Assembly (NCBI GenBank): GCA_018714245.1
Contig: DVNQ01000018.1
Span: forward strand, 1-54,067
Direction of reading: 5' to 3'
DNA: 54,067 bases
DNA from: Candidatus Avilachnospira avicola
GTDB lineage: Bacteria > Bacillota > Clostridia > Lachnospirales > Lachnospiraceae
The notes below the pieces were generated by a model. It was not told where the DNA came from. It searched no databases and saw nothing but the letters and a program-made list of their open reading frames with translations. Both the position numbers and the translations under genes were made by a program. Each line of letters starts with the position of its first letter. Position 1 is the stretch's first letter. Positions 46,817 to 54,067 of this stretch are shown piece by piece.

Positions 46817-47752
46817 ATGAAAAAGATAGAAAGCGTAGCCCTCATAGGCCTTGGAGCAATGGGAGCATTTTTCGTGCCCGGCCTTTCTGAGACACTTGGA
46901 AGCAGTTTCCGCGTCATTGCAGGAGGCGAAAGGAAGGAAAGACTCAGAAAAAACGGTGTCACCATAAACGGGAAAAAATACGACCTCAATGTGGTGGACC
47001 CGGAAGATAAGACAGAGCCGGCAGATCTTGTCATCATCGCCGTTAAAAATTATGACCTGGATAAGGCCCTTTCCGACATCAGAAATCAGGTAGGAAAGGA
47101 TACCATTATCATGTCCGTGCTTAACGGAGTGGACAGCGAAGAGCATGTGATAAAGGCTTATGGAAAGGAGCATGTCCTCTATTCCCTGATGCGCATAAGC
47201 ATAGCCATGAATAACGGTGTGGCAGATTTCGATCCCTCAAGGGGAAAGGTATACTTCGGAGATCGTCGAAACGAGCTTTCTGCCCTTTCCGACAATGTGC
47301 TCTCTGTAAAGGAGCTTATGGAGCGCTGCAATATAGGCTACTGCATAAAGGAAGACATGGAAAGGGACATATGGTTCAAGTTCATGAGCAACGTGGGCGA
47401 AAACCTGACCTGCGCCCTGCTCAGGGTCCCCTTCAGATATCTCAACGAGGATCCTGATGCCAGATATCTCTGCATGAAGGGCATGCGGGAGGTGGTAGCT
47501 ATCGCAGAAGCCAAAGGCATTGATCTTCATGAGGAAGATGCCCTCACCCAGGAAGGCCTGCTCCCCACCCTGCCTCCGGAAAATAAGCCCTCCACCCTCC
47601 AGGATCTGGATCGCGGCAAGGCTACGGAGGTGGAGACCTTTGCAGGCACCGTGGTACGTCTTGGAAAGGAGCTTGGGATACCCACTCCGGTAAATGACGT
47701 ATTTCTCCATGGCATAAGGGTGATCGAAAGAAGGGGGATGGAAAATAAATGA
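46817..47752 (+). CDS. Ketopantoate reductase family protein (2-dehydropantoate 2-reductase)
   Basis: 311 aa; VALIGLGAMGAFF Rossmann, VIIAVKNYDLDKAL, MSVLNGVDSEEHVIKAYG, FMSNVGENLTCALLRVPF. Confidence 0.9.
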   Translation: MKKIESVALIGLGAMGAFFVPGLSETLGSSFRVIAGGERKERLRKNGVTINGKKYDLNVVDPEDKTEPADLVIIAVKNYDLDKALSDIRNQVGKDTIIMSVLNGVDSEEHVIKAYGKEHVLYSLMRISIAMNNGVADFDPSRGKVYFGDRRNELSALSDNVLSVKELMERCNIGYCIKEDMERDIWFKFMSNVGENLTCALLRVPFRYLNEDPDARYLCMKGMREVVAIAEAKGIDLHEEDALTQEGLLPTLPPENKPSTLQDLDRGKATEVETFAGTVVRLGKELGIPTPVNDVFLHGIRVIERRGMENK

Positions 47753-48426
47753 TAGGAACGATCGCAAATACATGCACCATACTGCTTGGAAGCCTTATAG
47801 GCAGTGTATTTAAAAAAGGCATCAAGAAGGAGCATCAGGATGCCCTTTATACGGCCATGGGCCTTGCAGCCACCGGCCTTGGCATCAACGCCGTGGTCCA
47901 GAACATGCCGAACAGTGTCTATCCTGTGCTTTTCATAGCGAGCCTTGCCATCGGCAGCCTGATAGGCACCATCATAGATGTGGACGGACATTTCCAGAAG
48001 CTTGCAGACAGACTCTCCGTGGGTGAGCTCAGCAAGGGACTTTCCACCGGCATACTGCTGTTCTGCATAGGCACGCTGTCGATCCTCGGGCCCATACAGG
48101 CAGCCCTTTATCAGGATCATACCTATCTCTTCACCAATGCCACCCTGGATTTTGTCACCTCCATGGTGCTGGCTTCCACCTACGGAAGGGGCATGATGTT
48201 GACCGCACCTGTGCTGTTCTGCTGGCAGGGCAGCATCTATCTCCTGGCAAGTCTCCTTGGGGACTTCATGAGTACCGAGATGATGACCGAGCTTTCCATA
48301 GTCGGCGGATTCCTGATCGCAAGCTCCGGCATATCGATACTCAATATCAAGAACATAAAGACCATGAACATGCTCCCCTCACTGATAGTACCCATACTGT
48401 TCTGTGCAGTGGCGGGAATGTTTTAA
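47749..48426 (+). CDS. DUF554 family membrane protein
   Basis: 225 aa; MIGTIANTCTILLGSLIGSVFKKGIKKEHQDALYTAMGLAATGLGI; ATGA overlap with the preceding gene. Confidence 0.92.
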   Translation: MIGTIANTCTILLGSLIGSVFKKGIKKEHQDALYTAMGLAATGLGINAVVQNMPNSVYPVLFIASLAIGSLIGTIIDVDGHFQKLADRLSVGELSKGLSTGILLFCIGTLSILGPIQAALYQDHTYLFTNATLDFVTSMVLASTYGRGMMLTAPVLFCWQGSIYLLASLLGDFMSTEMMTELSIVGGFLIASSGISILNIKNIKTMNMLPSLIVPILFCAVAGMF

Positions 48427-48459
48427 GGCAAATAAAATAGATTTTGGAGGCTGACTGCC

Positions 48460-49578
48460 ATGTACGAAAAAGACAGGGCATGGGTCGAGCTTGACCGCAG
48501 CAATCTGGTTCATAACATAAATGTCATCAGGAGCATCCTTCCCGAAGGATGTACGCTGATGCCCTGTGTAAAGGCAAATGCCTTCGGGCATGGGGCAGAG
48601 CTGATATCCCGGATCCTTATGGAGATCGGTATAAGGGACTACTGTGTAGCCTGCCTTACCGAAGCCATAGAACTGAGGGCAGCGGGGATAGAGGGCCAGA
48701 TCCTGATACTGGGTTATACGGCACCTGAGGACTTTCCCGCACTTATTAAATATGATCTTACCCAGACCGTGGTAGACTGCGGATATGGGCGGCTGCTCAA
48801 TGATTTCGGAAAGCCGGTCCATGTACATGTAGCCATAGATACCGGCATGCACCGCATAGGCGAAAGATGCGAACATATCGATGAGATAGCCTCCCTCTGG
48901 ACGCTTCCGAATCTTCTGATCGACGGAGTCTACACCCATCTCTGTACCTCCGACGATACCGATGAGGACAGCATAAAATTCGTCCACCAGCAGAAGGACG
49001 CCTTTGATAAGGTAATCTGTGAGCTGAGCTCAAGAGGGATCTCAGGATTCAAGGCCCATATCCAGGCCAGCTCCGGCCTCGCAAACTATCCGGATTTCAG
49101 ATATGACTATGCCCGTACCGGAGCTCTCGTATATGGAAATGAAGGAACTCCCGCCGATAAGGTGCCCGGTCGTCTCGGCCTTAAGAAGGTCCTTAGCCTG
49201 AAGGCCAGGATCAGTACCGTAAGGGATCTCCTGCCCGGAGATACCGTAAGCTACGGACGCACCTTTACCGCGGATCATGCCATGAAATGCGCTTCTTTAG
49301 GCATAGGCTATGCAGACGGGCTTCCCAAGCTTCTGTCCAACTGCTGGCATGTGCTGGTAAATGGCGTGAGCTGCCCCATGATAGGCACCATGTGCATGGA
49401 TTCCGTCATGATAGACGTAAGCTCTGTCCCTGAGGTAAAGCAGGGGGACATAGCCGTGATCATCGGAAAGAGCGGCGATCAGGAGATAAAGGCCTGTGAC
49501 CTGGCCTGGAAGACAGGTGTCAATACAAATGCGGTACTCTCCTGCCTCTCCCCCAGAGTGGCAAGGATAGTGGTCTGA
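48460..49578 (+). CDS. Alanine racemase-like PLP enzyme (VanT C-terminal domain-like)
   Basis: 372 aa; WVELDRSNLVHNINVIRS, MPCVKANAFGHG, IDTGMHRIGE, YDYARTGALVYG, PMIGTMCMDSVMIDV. Confidence 0.9.
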   Translation: MYEKDRAWVELDRSNLVHNINVIRSILPEGCTLMPCVKANAFGHGAELISRILMEIGIRDYCVACLTEAIELRAAGIEGQILILGYTAPEDFPALIKYDLTQTVVDCGYGRLLNDFGKPVHVHVAIDTGMHRIGERCEHIDEIASLWTLPNLLIDGVYTHLCTSDDTDEDSIKFVHQQKDAFDKVICELSSRGISGFKAHIQASSGLANYPDFRYDYARTGALVYGNEGTPADKVPGRLGLKKVLSLKARISTVRDLLPGDTVSYGRTFTADHAMKCASLGIGYADGLPKLLSNCWHVLVNGVSCPMIGTMCMDSVMIDVSSVPEVKQGDIAVIIGKSGDQEIKACDLAWKTGVNTNAVLSCLSPRVARIVV

Positions 49579-49589
49579 AACATACATAA

Positions 49590-49659
49590 AGCCCCGCATC
49601 CATACCGGCTCCCTTCGCTTCTTCGAAGCAGCAGATGTCGCCGGCATGCACGTGGGGCT
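49590..49659 (+). repeat. Palindromic element with conserved core, copy C (also a likely terminator of the racemase gene)
   Basis: AGCCCCGCATCCATACCGGC-[TCCCTTCGCTTCTTCGAAGCAGCAGATGTC]-GCCGGCATGCACGTGGGGCT followed by ATTTTTT. Confidence 0.85.
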
Positions 49660-49732
49660 ATTTTTTGTTTCAGCCTTAAAGCCAGGGTGAAACCTTTTTG
49701 CTGATCGATCAGCTGATAAAGAAGTAAAGGAA

Positions 49733-49794
49733 AGATCCCGATATATGCCGGGGTGTCTGCAGCCCGCAAAGGGCCCCGGCATATATCGGGATCT
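49733..49794 (-). repeat. Palindromic element with conserved core, copy D (3' of the amidohydrolase gene)
   Basis: Minus strand AGATCCCGATATATGCCGGGG-[CCCTTTGCGGGCTGCAGACA]-CCCCGGCATATATCGGGATCT; perfect 21-bp arms. Confidence 0.9.
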
Positions 49795-49823
49795 GTTATA
49801 TTGTTTTCTTTATCAGCCGTCGA

Positions 49824-51431
49824 TTATCTTTCGTATACAAACCTTCCATCCACGATGGTGGCATCTACCTTGGTATTTATGATCTCATCCGCAGGTATGG
49901 TAAATATATCCTGGCTGAGGACTGCCATATCGGCATAATAGCCGGGCTTGATGCGGCCCTTCACATTTTCCTCAAAGCTTGCATATGCGGACTCATAGGT
50001 GTAGGCATCCACTGCATCATATATGTCCATGCACTCTCCGGGATAGAAACCGCCTGCAGGCTCTCCCTTCAGGTTCTTTCTGGTGACTGCACAGTAAAGG
50101 TTGTTGATGGCATTCATGTCCTCAACGGGGCTGTCGGTACCGAAACTCTCATGTACTCCCATCTTCCTTAAGGTCTCAAAGGCATAGCTTGTTGAAGCAA
50201 GCTCCTTTCCTACCCTGTCCTCTACCACTGTCATGTCGTAATGAAGGAATATGGGCTGTACCAGCGCCAGTATGTCGCTCTTTCTGAACCTTTCCAGCAT
50301 GGGCATGTCGGTTATCTGGCAGTGTACTATACCATGACGGAGGGGATTCTCCCCGTTCTTTATCACCTTTTCATAGGCGGTGAGCACCATATCTATCGCT
50401 CCGTCGCCTATCGCATGGACGATGGAGGTGCATCCGTTTTCGGTGGCGATCCTTACCATCTCATCCAGGCCCTCCTGGGTCATGGTGGCTATGCCCTTTG
50501 TGGAAGGATCATCATTGTAAGGCTTCCTCATGAGAGCCGTACGGGCTCCGAGGCTTCCGTCCACGAACATCTTCAGGGGTCCGATCTTTAAGAAGGCATC
50601 GCCGACTCCGGTCCTGAATCCCTCTGAAAGGAACTGTCTGAACTCAACGGGCTCAAGGAAGTTCACCTGCTGATATACACGCAGCGTAGGATTCTCCGCC
50701 TGTACCCTCTTATATGCCTCCCAGGTCTCATGCCATTTTCCGGGGCGCATGTCCATGGACTGTACCGAGGTCACGCCGCACTCAGCCGCATGGGCCATGG
50801 CCAGACGAAGCCTCTCATCCATGACCTCCTCGGTCTCAAGAGGCATGATGCAGAGTACCTGCTGGCAGGCATTTTCCCTGAGTATGCCGGTAGGCTCACC
50901 GTTTTCATCAAGGTCTATGGCGCCGCCGTCAATGGGCTTTGTGCTTCCGTTTATGCCGGCTATCTCAAGGGCCCTGCTGTTTGCTGTCAGTATGTGTCCG
51001 CAGGCTCTCTCAAGGATCAGGGGATAGTCCGGGCACATGTCATCCAGATCCTGTCTTACCAGCACTCTATTCTCATCTGTAAAATAATCCTGGTTCCATC
51101 CCATCCCGTGAAGCACGGTGCCGGGCTCCGGATGGTTCTTTTCTATGAAGGCCCTTACCCTGCGCTTGACCTCTGCGATACTGTCAGAGCCAAGGAGCTG
51201 AATGCTTGCAAGATCATTTCCCACGCTCTGAAGATGCTGATGGGAATCATTGAAGCCGGGAACCACCGTGCGTCCCTGGGCATCGTATCTCCTGGCCTCC
51301 GAAGGCGCTGCAGCCAGTATGCCTTCATTTGAACCTACTGCCTTTATGATGCCGTCCTCCACGAGCACGGCCTCTTCAAAGTGGCCTCTCTCCACATATA
51401 CCTTTGCATTATATATGACCAGTGCAGACAT
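49824..51431 (-). CDS. Amidohydrolase family protein (YtcJ-like, amidohydrolase_3)
   Basis: 535 aa; GRTVVPGFNDSHQHLQSVG, HGMGWNQDYF, FVDGSLGARTALM, VHAIGDGAIDMVLTAYE, GTDSPVEDMNAI. Confidence 0.93.
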   Translation of the reverse strand: MSALVIYNAKVYVERGHFEEAVLVEDGIIKAVGSNEGILAAAPSEARRYDAQGRTVVPGFNDSHQHLQSVGNDLASIQLLGSDSIAEVKRRVRAFIEKNHPEPGTVLHGMGWNQDYFTDENRVLVRQDLDDMCPDYPLILERACGHILTANSRALEIAGINGSTKPIDGGAIDLDENGEPTGILRENACQQVLCIMPLETEEVMDERLRLAMAHAAECGVTSVQSMDMRPGKWHETWEAYKRVQAENPTLRVYQQVNFLEPVEFRQFLSEGFRTGVGDAFLKIGPLKMFVDGSLGARTALMRKPYNDDPSTKGIATMTQEGLDEMVRIATENGCTSIVHAIGDGAIDMVLTAYEKVIKNGENPLRHGIVHCQITDMPMLERFRKSDILALVQPIFLHYDMTVVEDRVGKELASTSYAFETLRKMGVHESFGTDSPVEDMNAINNLYCAVTRKNLKGEPAGGFYPGECMDIYDAVDAYTYESAYASFEENVKGRIKPGYYADMAVLSQDIFTIPADEIINTKVDATIVDGRFVYER

Positions 51432-52841
51432 TTAAGCTTCCTCCTTCTGCTTTTTGAATACCAGTTCGTAAAGTGCGAGTCCTACAAGGGGAACCGCAAG
51501 GCCTATGATCGAAGTCATGGGATCCTCTATGAAAGTATTGATGGCAAGTCCTATCATGATGGCTATGATCACATAGATAAGTACCGGATAGAACCATACC
51601 TTATAGGGCCTCTTCATATCGGGATATTTCTTCCTGAATATCTTTACCGCATAGAATACCAGGCTGTTGAAGATCATTCCGCAGAATGCCACAAGGCTGG
51701 TAAGCTCGCTCAGGTTCCTGGTGCAGATAAGCGCGATCGAGACCAGAGCAGAAACTATAAGGGAGTTTACGGGTGTCTTGTATTCAGGATGAAGCTTTCC
51801 AAGGCTCCTGAAGAATGCCTTGTCCTTAGCCATCGCATAGTAGGTCCTGGGGAATACCATGACGCAGCCGTTCAGTGAGTTGAATATGGCAAGCACCATG
51901 GCAACGGCGACGATTATGCCTCCCGCATTTCCAAAGAGCACATTTGCAGCCTCAGTTCCCAGATAGTTGTTTCCTGAATCGATCATGGTCACGATGGTCG
52001 CATAGGGCAGTACCCTGTACACGGCAAAGTTGAAGAGCACGTAAAGAGCGGTAACTCCGACGATCGAGAAAATGATGGCAAGGGGTATGTTCTTTGAGGG
52101 GTTCTTGATCTCCTCAGCGATACCGTTAAGGTTCATCCAGCCCTCATAGGCCCACATGGTAGCTACCACGCCATAGGCCATCATGCCTATGACTGCGGGG
52201 ATATTTACATCGCCCTGGGGCATCATCATAAGATCCGGGGACTCAGTTCCCATAACCAGTCCGCATATAAGTATCAGGGCTATGGGAAGCATCTTGAGCA
52301 CCATGAAAATGTTCTGGACGGTACTTCCCAGCTTTATTCCGAAAATGTTGATGGCAGTCAGTATCAGCACCATGATGATGCCGAAGCCCTTCTGCATAAG
52401 CTCGCTTCCGGCAAAGGCACTCTCAGGCATCAGGCTTGCTATGGCAGCTGAAAATGCCACTGCAAGTGCGGCTATGGATCCGGAAGATCCAAGTATGAAG
52501 TTTGAGAAGCCGCTCATGAAGGCTACCTTTTCTCCATAGGCCTCACGAAGATATACATAGCTTCCTCCTGCCTTCGGCATCATGGCTCCAAGCTCTGCAT
52601 AGCAGATTCCGCTCATGAGTGTTATGAGGCCGCCGATGATCCATACCAGAAGTGCCAGTCCCAGGCTCATGCCGCAGCGGAGAAGCACTATGCCTCCGAT
52701 ATAAAATATTCCGGATCCTATCATGATCCCGGCCAGGACAGATATCCCTCCGAAAAGGCCTACCTCCCTTTTGAATTCAGTCTTTTCCGAACTCAGGGCC
52801 TCTTCCTGTCTTATCCTTGCTTCATTGGTGTTTTCACTCAT
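51432..52841 (-). CDS. APC superfamily amino acid permease, predicted lysine transporter
   Basis: Start at MSENTNEARIRQEEALSSEKTEFKREVGLFGGISVLAGIMIGSGIFYIGGIVLLRCG; ~12 TM. The N-terminal part of the 53009 ORF is riboswitch sequence. Confidence 0.92.
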   Translation of the reverse strand: MSENTNEARIRQEEALSSEKTEFKREVGLFGGISVLAGIMIGSGIFYIGGIVLLRCGMSLGLALLVWIIGGLITLMSGICYAELGAMMPKAGGSYVYLREAYGEKVAFMSGFSNFILGSSGSIAALAVAFSAAIASLMPESAFAGSELMQKGFGIIMVLILTAINIFGIKLGSTVQNIFMVLKMLPIALILICGLVMGTESPDLMMMPQGDVNIPAVIGMMAYGVVATMWAYEGWMNLNGIAEEIKNPSKNIPLAIIFSIVGVTALYVLFNFAVYRVLPYATIVTMIDSGNNYLGTEAANVLFGNAGGIIVAVAMVLAIFNSLNGCVMVFPRTYYAMAKDKAFFRSLGKLHPEYKTPVNSLIVSALVSIALICTRNLSELTSLVAFCGMIFNSLVFYAVKIFRKKYPDMKRPYKVWFYPVLIYVIIAIMIGLAINTFIEDPMTSIIGLAVPLVGLALYELVFKKQKEEA

Positions 52842-52913
52842 ATGAAACATTCTCCTTTCAAAAATGATGAAAGCTGTTTTTCGGCAGGCCACGCTCCCCT
52901 GGTTTCTTAAAAC

Positions 52914-52949
52914 AAAAAACACGGAGCGTCCTTTTGAAACACTCCGTGG
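52914..52949 (-). terminator. Lysine riboswitch terminator
   Basis: CACGGAGTGTTTCAAAAGGACGCTCCGTGTTTTTTG on the minus strand. Confidence 0.92.
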
Positions 52950-52996
52950 GATAAACTTCTTACTGCCGTCATCCGGCAACTGCTGCTTAAACCTCT

Positions 52997-53157
52997 GATA
53001 GCGCTTCACTTAGACGTGACAGTCCATGGCATCTTATTACCATGGCCCGGCTCATATCATCGGCAAATATGATAAGGCCTCGGCGGTTGTCTCCTTTCAC
53101 CATGACAGCCTCTGCCGGCCTTTTGTCAGGGTTACTGATAGCATCCGCTCCTCTATC
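52997..53157 (-). ncRNA. Lysine riboswitch (L box) aptamer
   Basis: Minus strand GATAGAGGAGCGGATGCTATCAGTAACCCTGACAAAAGG...GTGAAAGGAGACAACCGCCGAGGCC...GGGCCATGG...GACTGTCACGTCTAAGTGAAGCGCTATC; P1 GATAG/CTATC and conserved L-box blocks. Confidence 0.93.
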
Positions 53158-53239
53158 TTTCCTGTCCCGATAAATCGGGAAACAGCTTTTATGTTTGTGC
53201 TTTATATATCACACCTCAGGCGGTATGTCAACTTGTTAT

Positions 53240-54019
53240 TTATTTTAACGCAAAAACTACCGTAACTGAGGCCTCTGCAGCTACCGTGCCGGGAACCACT
53301 GCCACATCAAGTGCAGCAGCCTCTGCCCTTGCATTTCCTGTGCCATAATCCATATAGCCGTTGGTTCCGCTGTATCTTGCATAATCACCTGAAGCATGCT
53401 CGGTCATGCTCAGGATGCCGTCAAGCTCAAGGCCTGAAGCCTCTGCCATGGCAGAAGCCTTCTCCTCTGCGGAAGCGATCGCTGCCGAAAGGGCTTCTTT
53501 ATAGGCCTCATCATAGCTGCTTGAAAAATATCTTATGGAATTTATGGTATTGGCTCCGTGGCTGAGAGCGTCTCCCAGTACATCTCCGACCGTATCTGCC
53601 GGCACATCGCTTACGGTTATGGTGGTGTCCATCCTGTATCCCGTAAGTACGGATTCTCCTCCGCTGTAATCGTACTGAGGATAGAGTCCGATATCCGAGG
53701 TGCTCAGAGAATCATCCGCATATCCAAGAGCCCTTAAGGCATCCAGGATCTCATTTACCTTTGCGGAGTTTTCACTTGTTGCAGCCTCTACCGTAGCAGC
53801 TTCATTTGTCACTCCTATGCCAAGCTCCGCCATATCCGGCGTAAGCTCTGTCTTTTCCGTGGCTGATACAGATACTGAGGCTGTCTCTCCTCCCTGGCTC
53901 TGTACCCCCTGGTTCACAGCCCCGCTCTGGGCTGTTCCGGCTCCGGTCCCCGAGCATCCCGTAAGGATAAGGGCTCCCGCAGCAAGCACTGCCGCCATAT
54001 ATCTCACATGTCCTCTCAT
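53240..54019 (-). CDS. SIMPL domain (DUF541) lipoprotein
   Basis: 259 aa; lipobox AALILTGCSGTG; VSVSATEKTELTPDMAELGIGVTNEAATVEAATSENSAKVNEILDALRALGYADDSLSTSDIGLYPQYDY. Confidence 0.92.
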   Translation of the reverse strand: MRGHVRYMAAVLAAGALILTGCSGTGAGTAQSGAVNQGVQSQGGETASVSVSATEKTELTPDMAELGIGVTNEAATVEAATSENSAKVNEILDALRALGYADDSLSTSDIGLYPQYDYSGGESVLTGYRMDTTITVSDVPADTVGDVLGDALSHGANTINSIRYFSSSYDEAYKEALSAAIASAEEKASAMAEASGLELDGILSMTEHASGDYARYSGTNGYMDYGTGNARAEAAALDVAVVPGTVAAEASVTVVFALK

Positions 54020-54067
54020 AGTGTACCTCCTGTCTGCTTTCCTGCTGTCATTTTTGAAAATGCTGCC

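Noticed and set aside
52842-53009. N-terminal extension of the APC permease ORF (MKRYQRFKQQLPDDG...)
   Set aside because: It translates the 3' part of the lysine riboswitch and terminator; start reassigned to 52841.
1-54067. CRISPR arrays, prophage, transposases, toxin-antitoxin, defence islands, tRNA/rRNA genes
   Set aside because: Looked for on both strands; no supporting repeats, signature proteins or cloverleaf-like sequences were found.

Overview
The window is a chromosomal segment whose gene content and base composition look like Firmicutes/Lachnospiraceae (inference from gene content, not a database match). Most genes are on the minus strand. I see no phage, plasmid, transposase, CRISPR or tRNA/rRNA signal. 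Gene blocks: a partial BCCT transporter; trmL; oleate hydratase; a Ca2+/Mn2+-type P-type ATPase with a TetR regulator; a surface-glycan cluster (GtrB-like GT, LicD, RfbH, RfbG, RfbF, GmhA-like SIS, GT2, polytopic membrane proteins), interrupted by a patatin gene and a trpXYZ-type ABC transporter; a YtrA-type GntR/ABC module; a potABCD polyamine locus; recA-recX; a glycogen/maltodextrin block (malQ, GH13, glgB) with an exoA gene inside it; a 2-hydroxyacid dehydrogenase with brnQ and a MATE transporter; YitT, ketopantoate reductase, DUF554 and an alanine/serine racemase; and a YtcJ-like amidohydrolase with an APC transporter and a SIMPL protein. Three cis-regulatory RNAs can be read directly: a yybP-ykoY (Mn2+) riboswitch before the P-type ATPase, a T-box with a UGG (Trp) specifier before the ABC transporter, and a lysine riboswitch before the APC transporter. 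The two most unusual signals are (i) a small dispersed family of intergenic palindromic elements. They have long, copy-specific complementary arms around a conserved core (CCCTTN - small hairpin - GCAGAY), and the inner hairpin shows compensatory changes. (ii) A PotA ATPase whose TOBE domain is split by two tandem ~75-aa modules resembling Ig-like domains of surface proteins.
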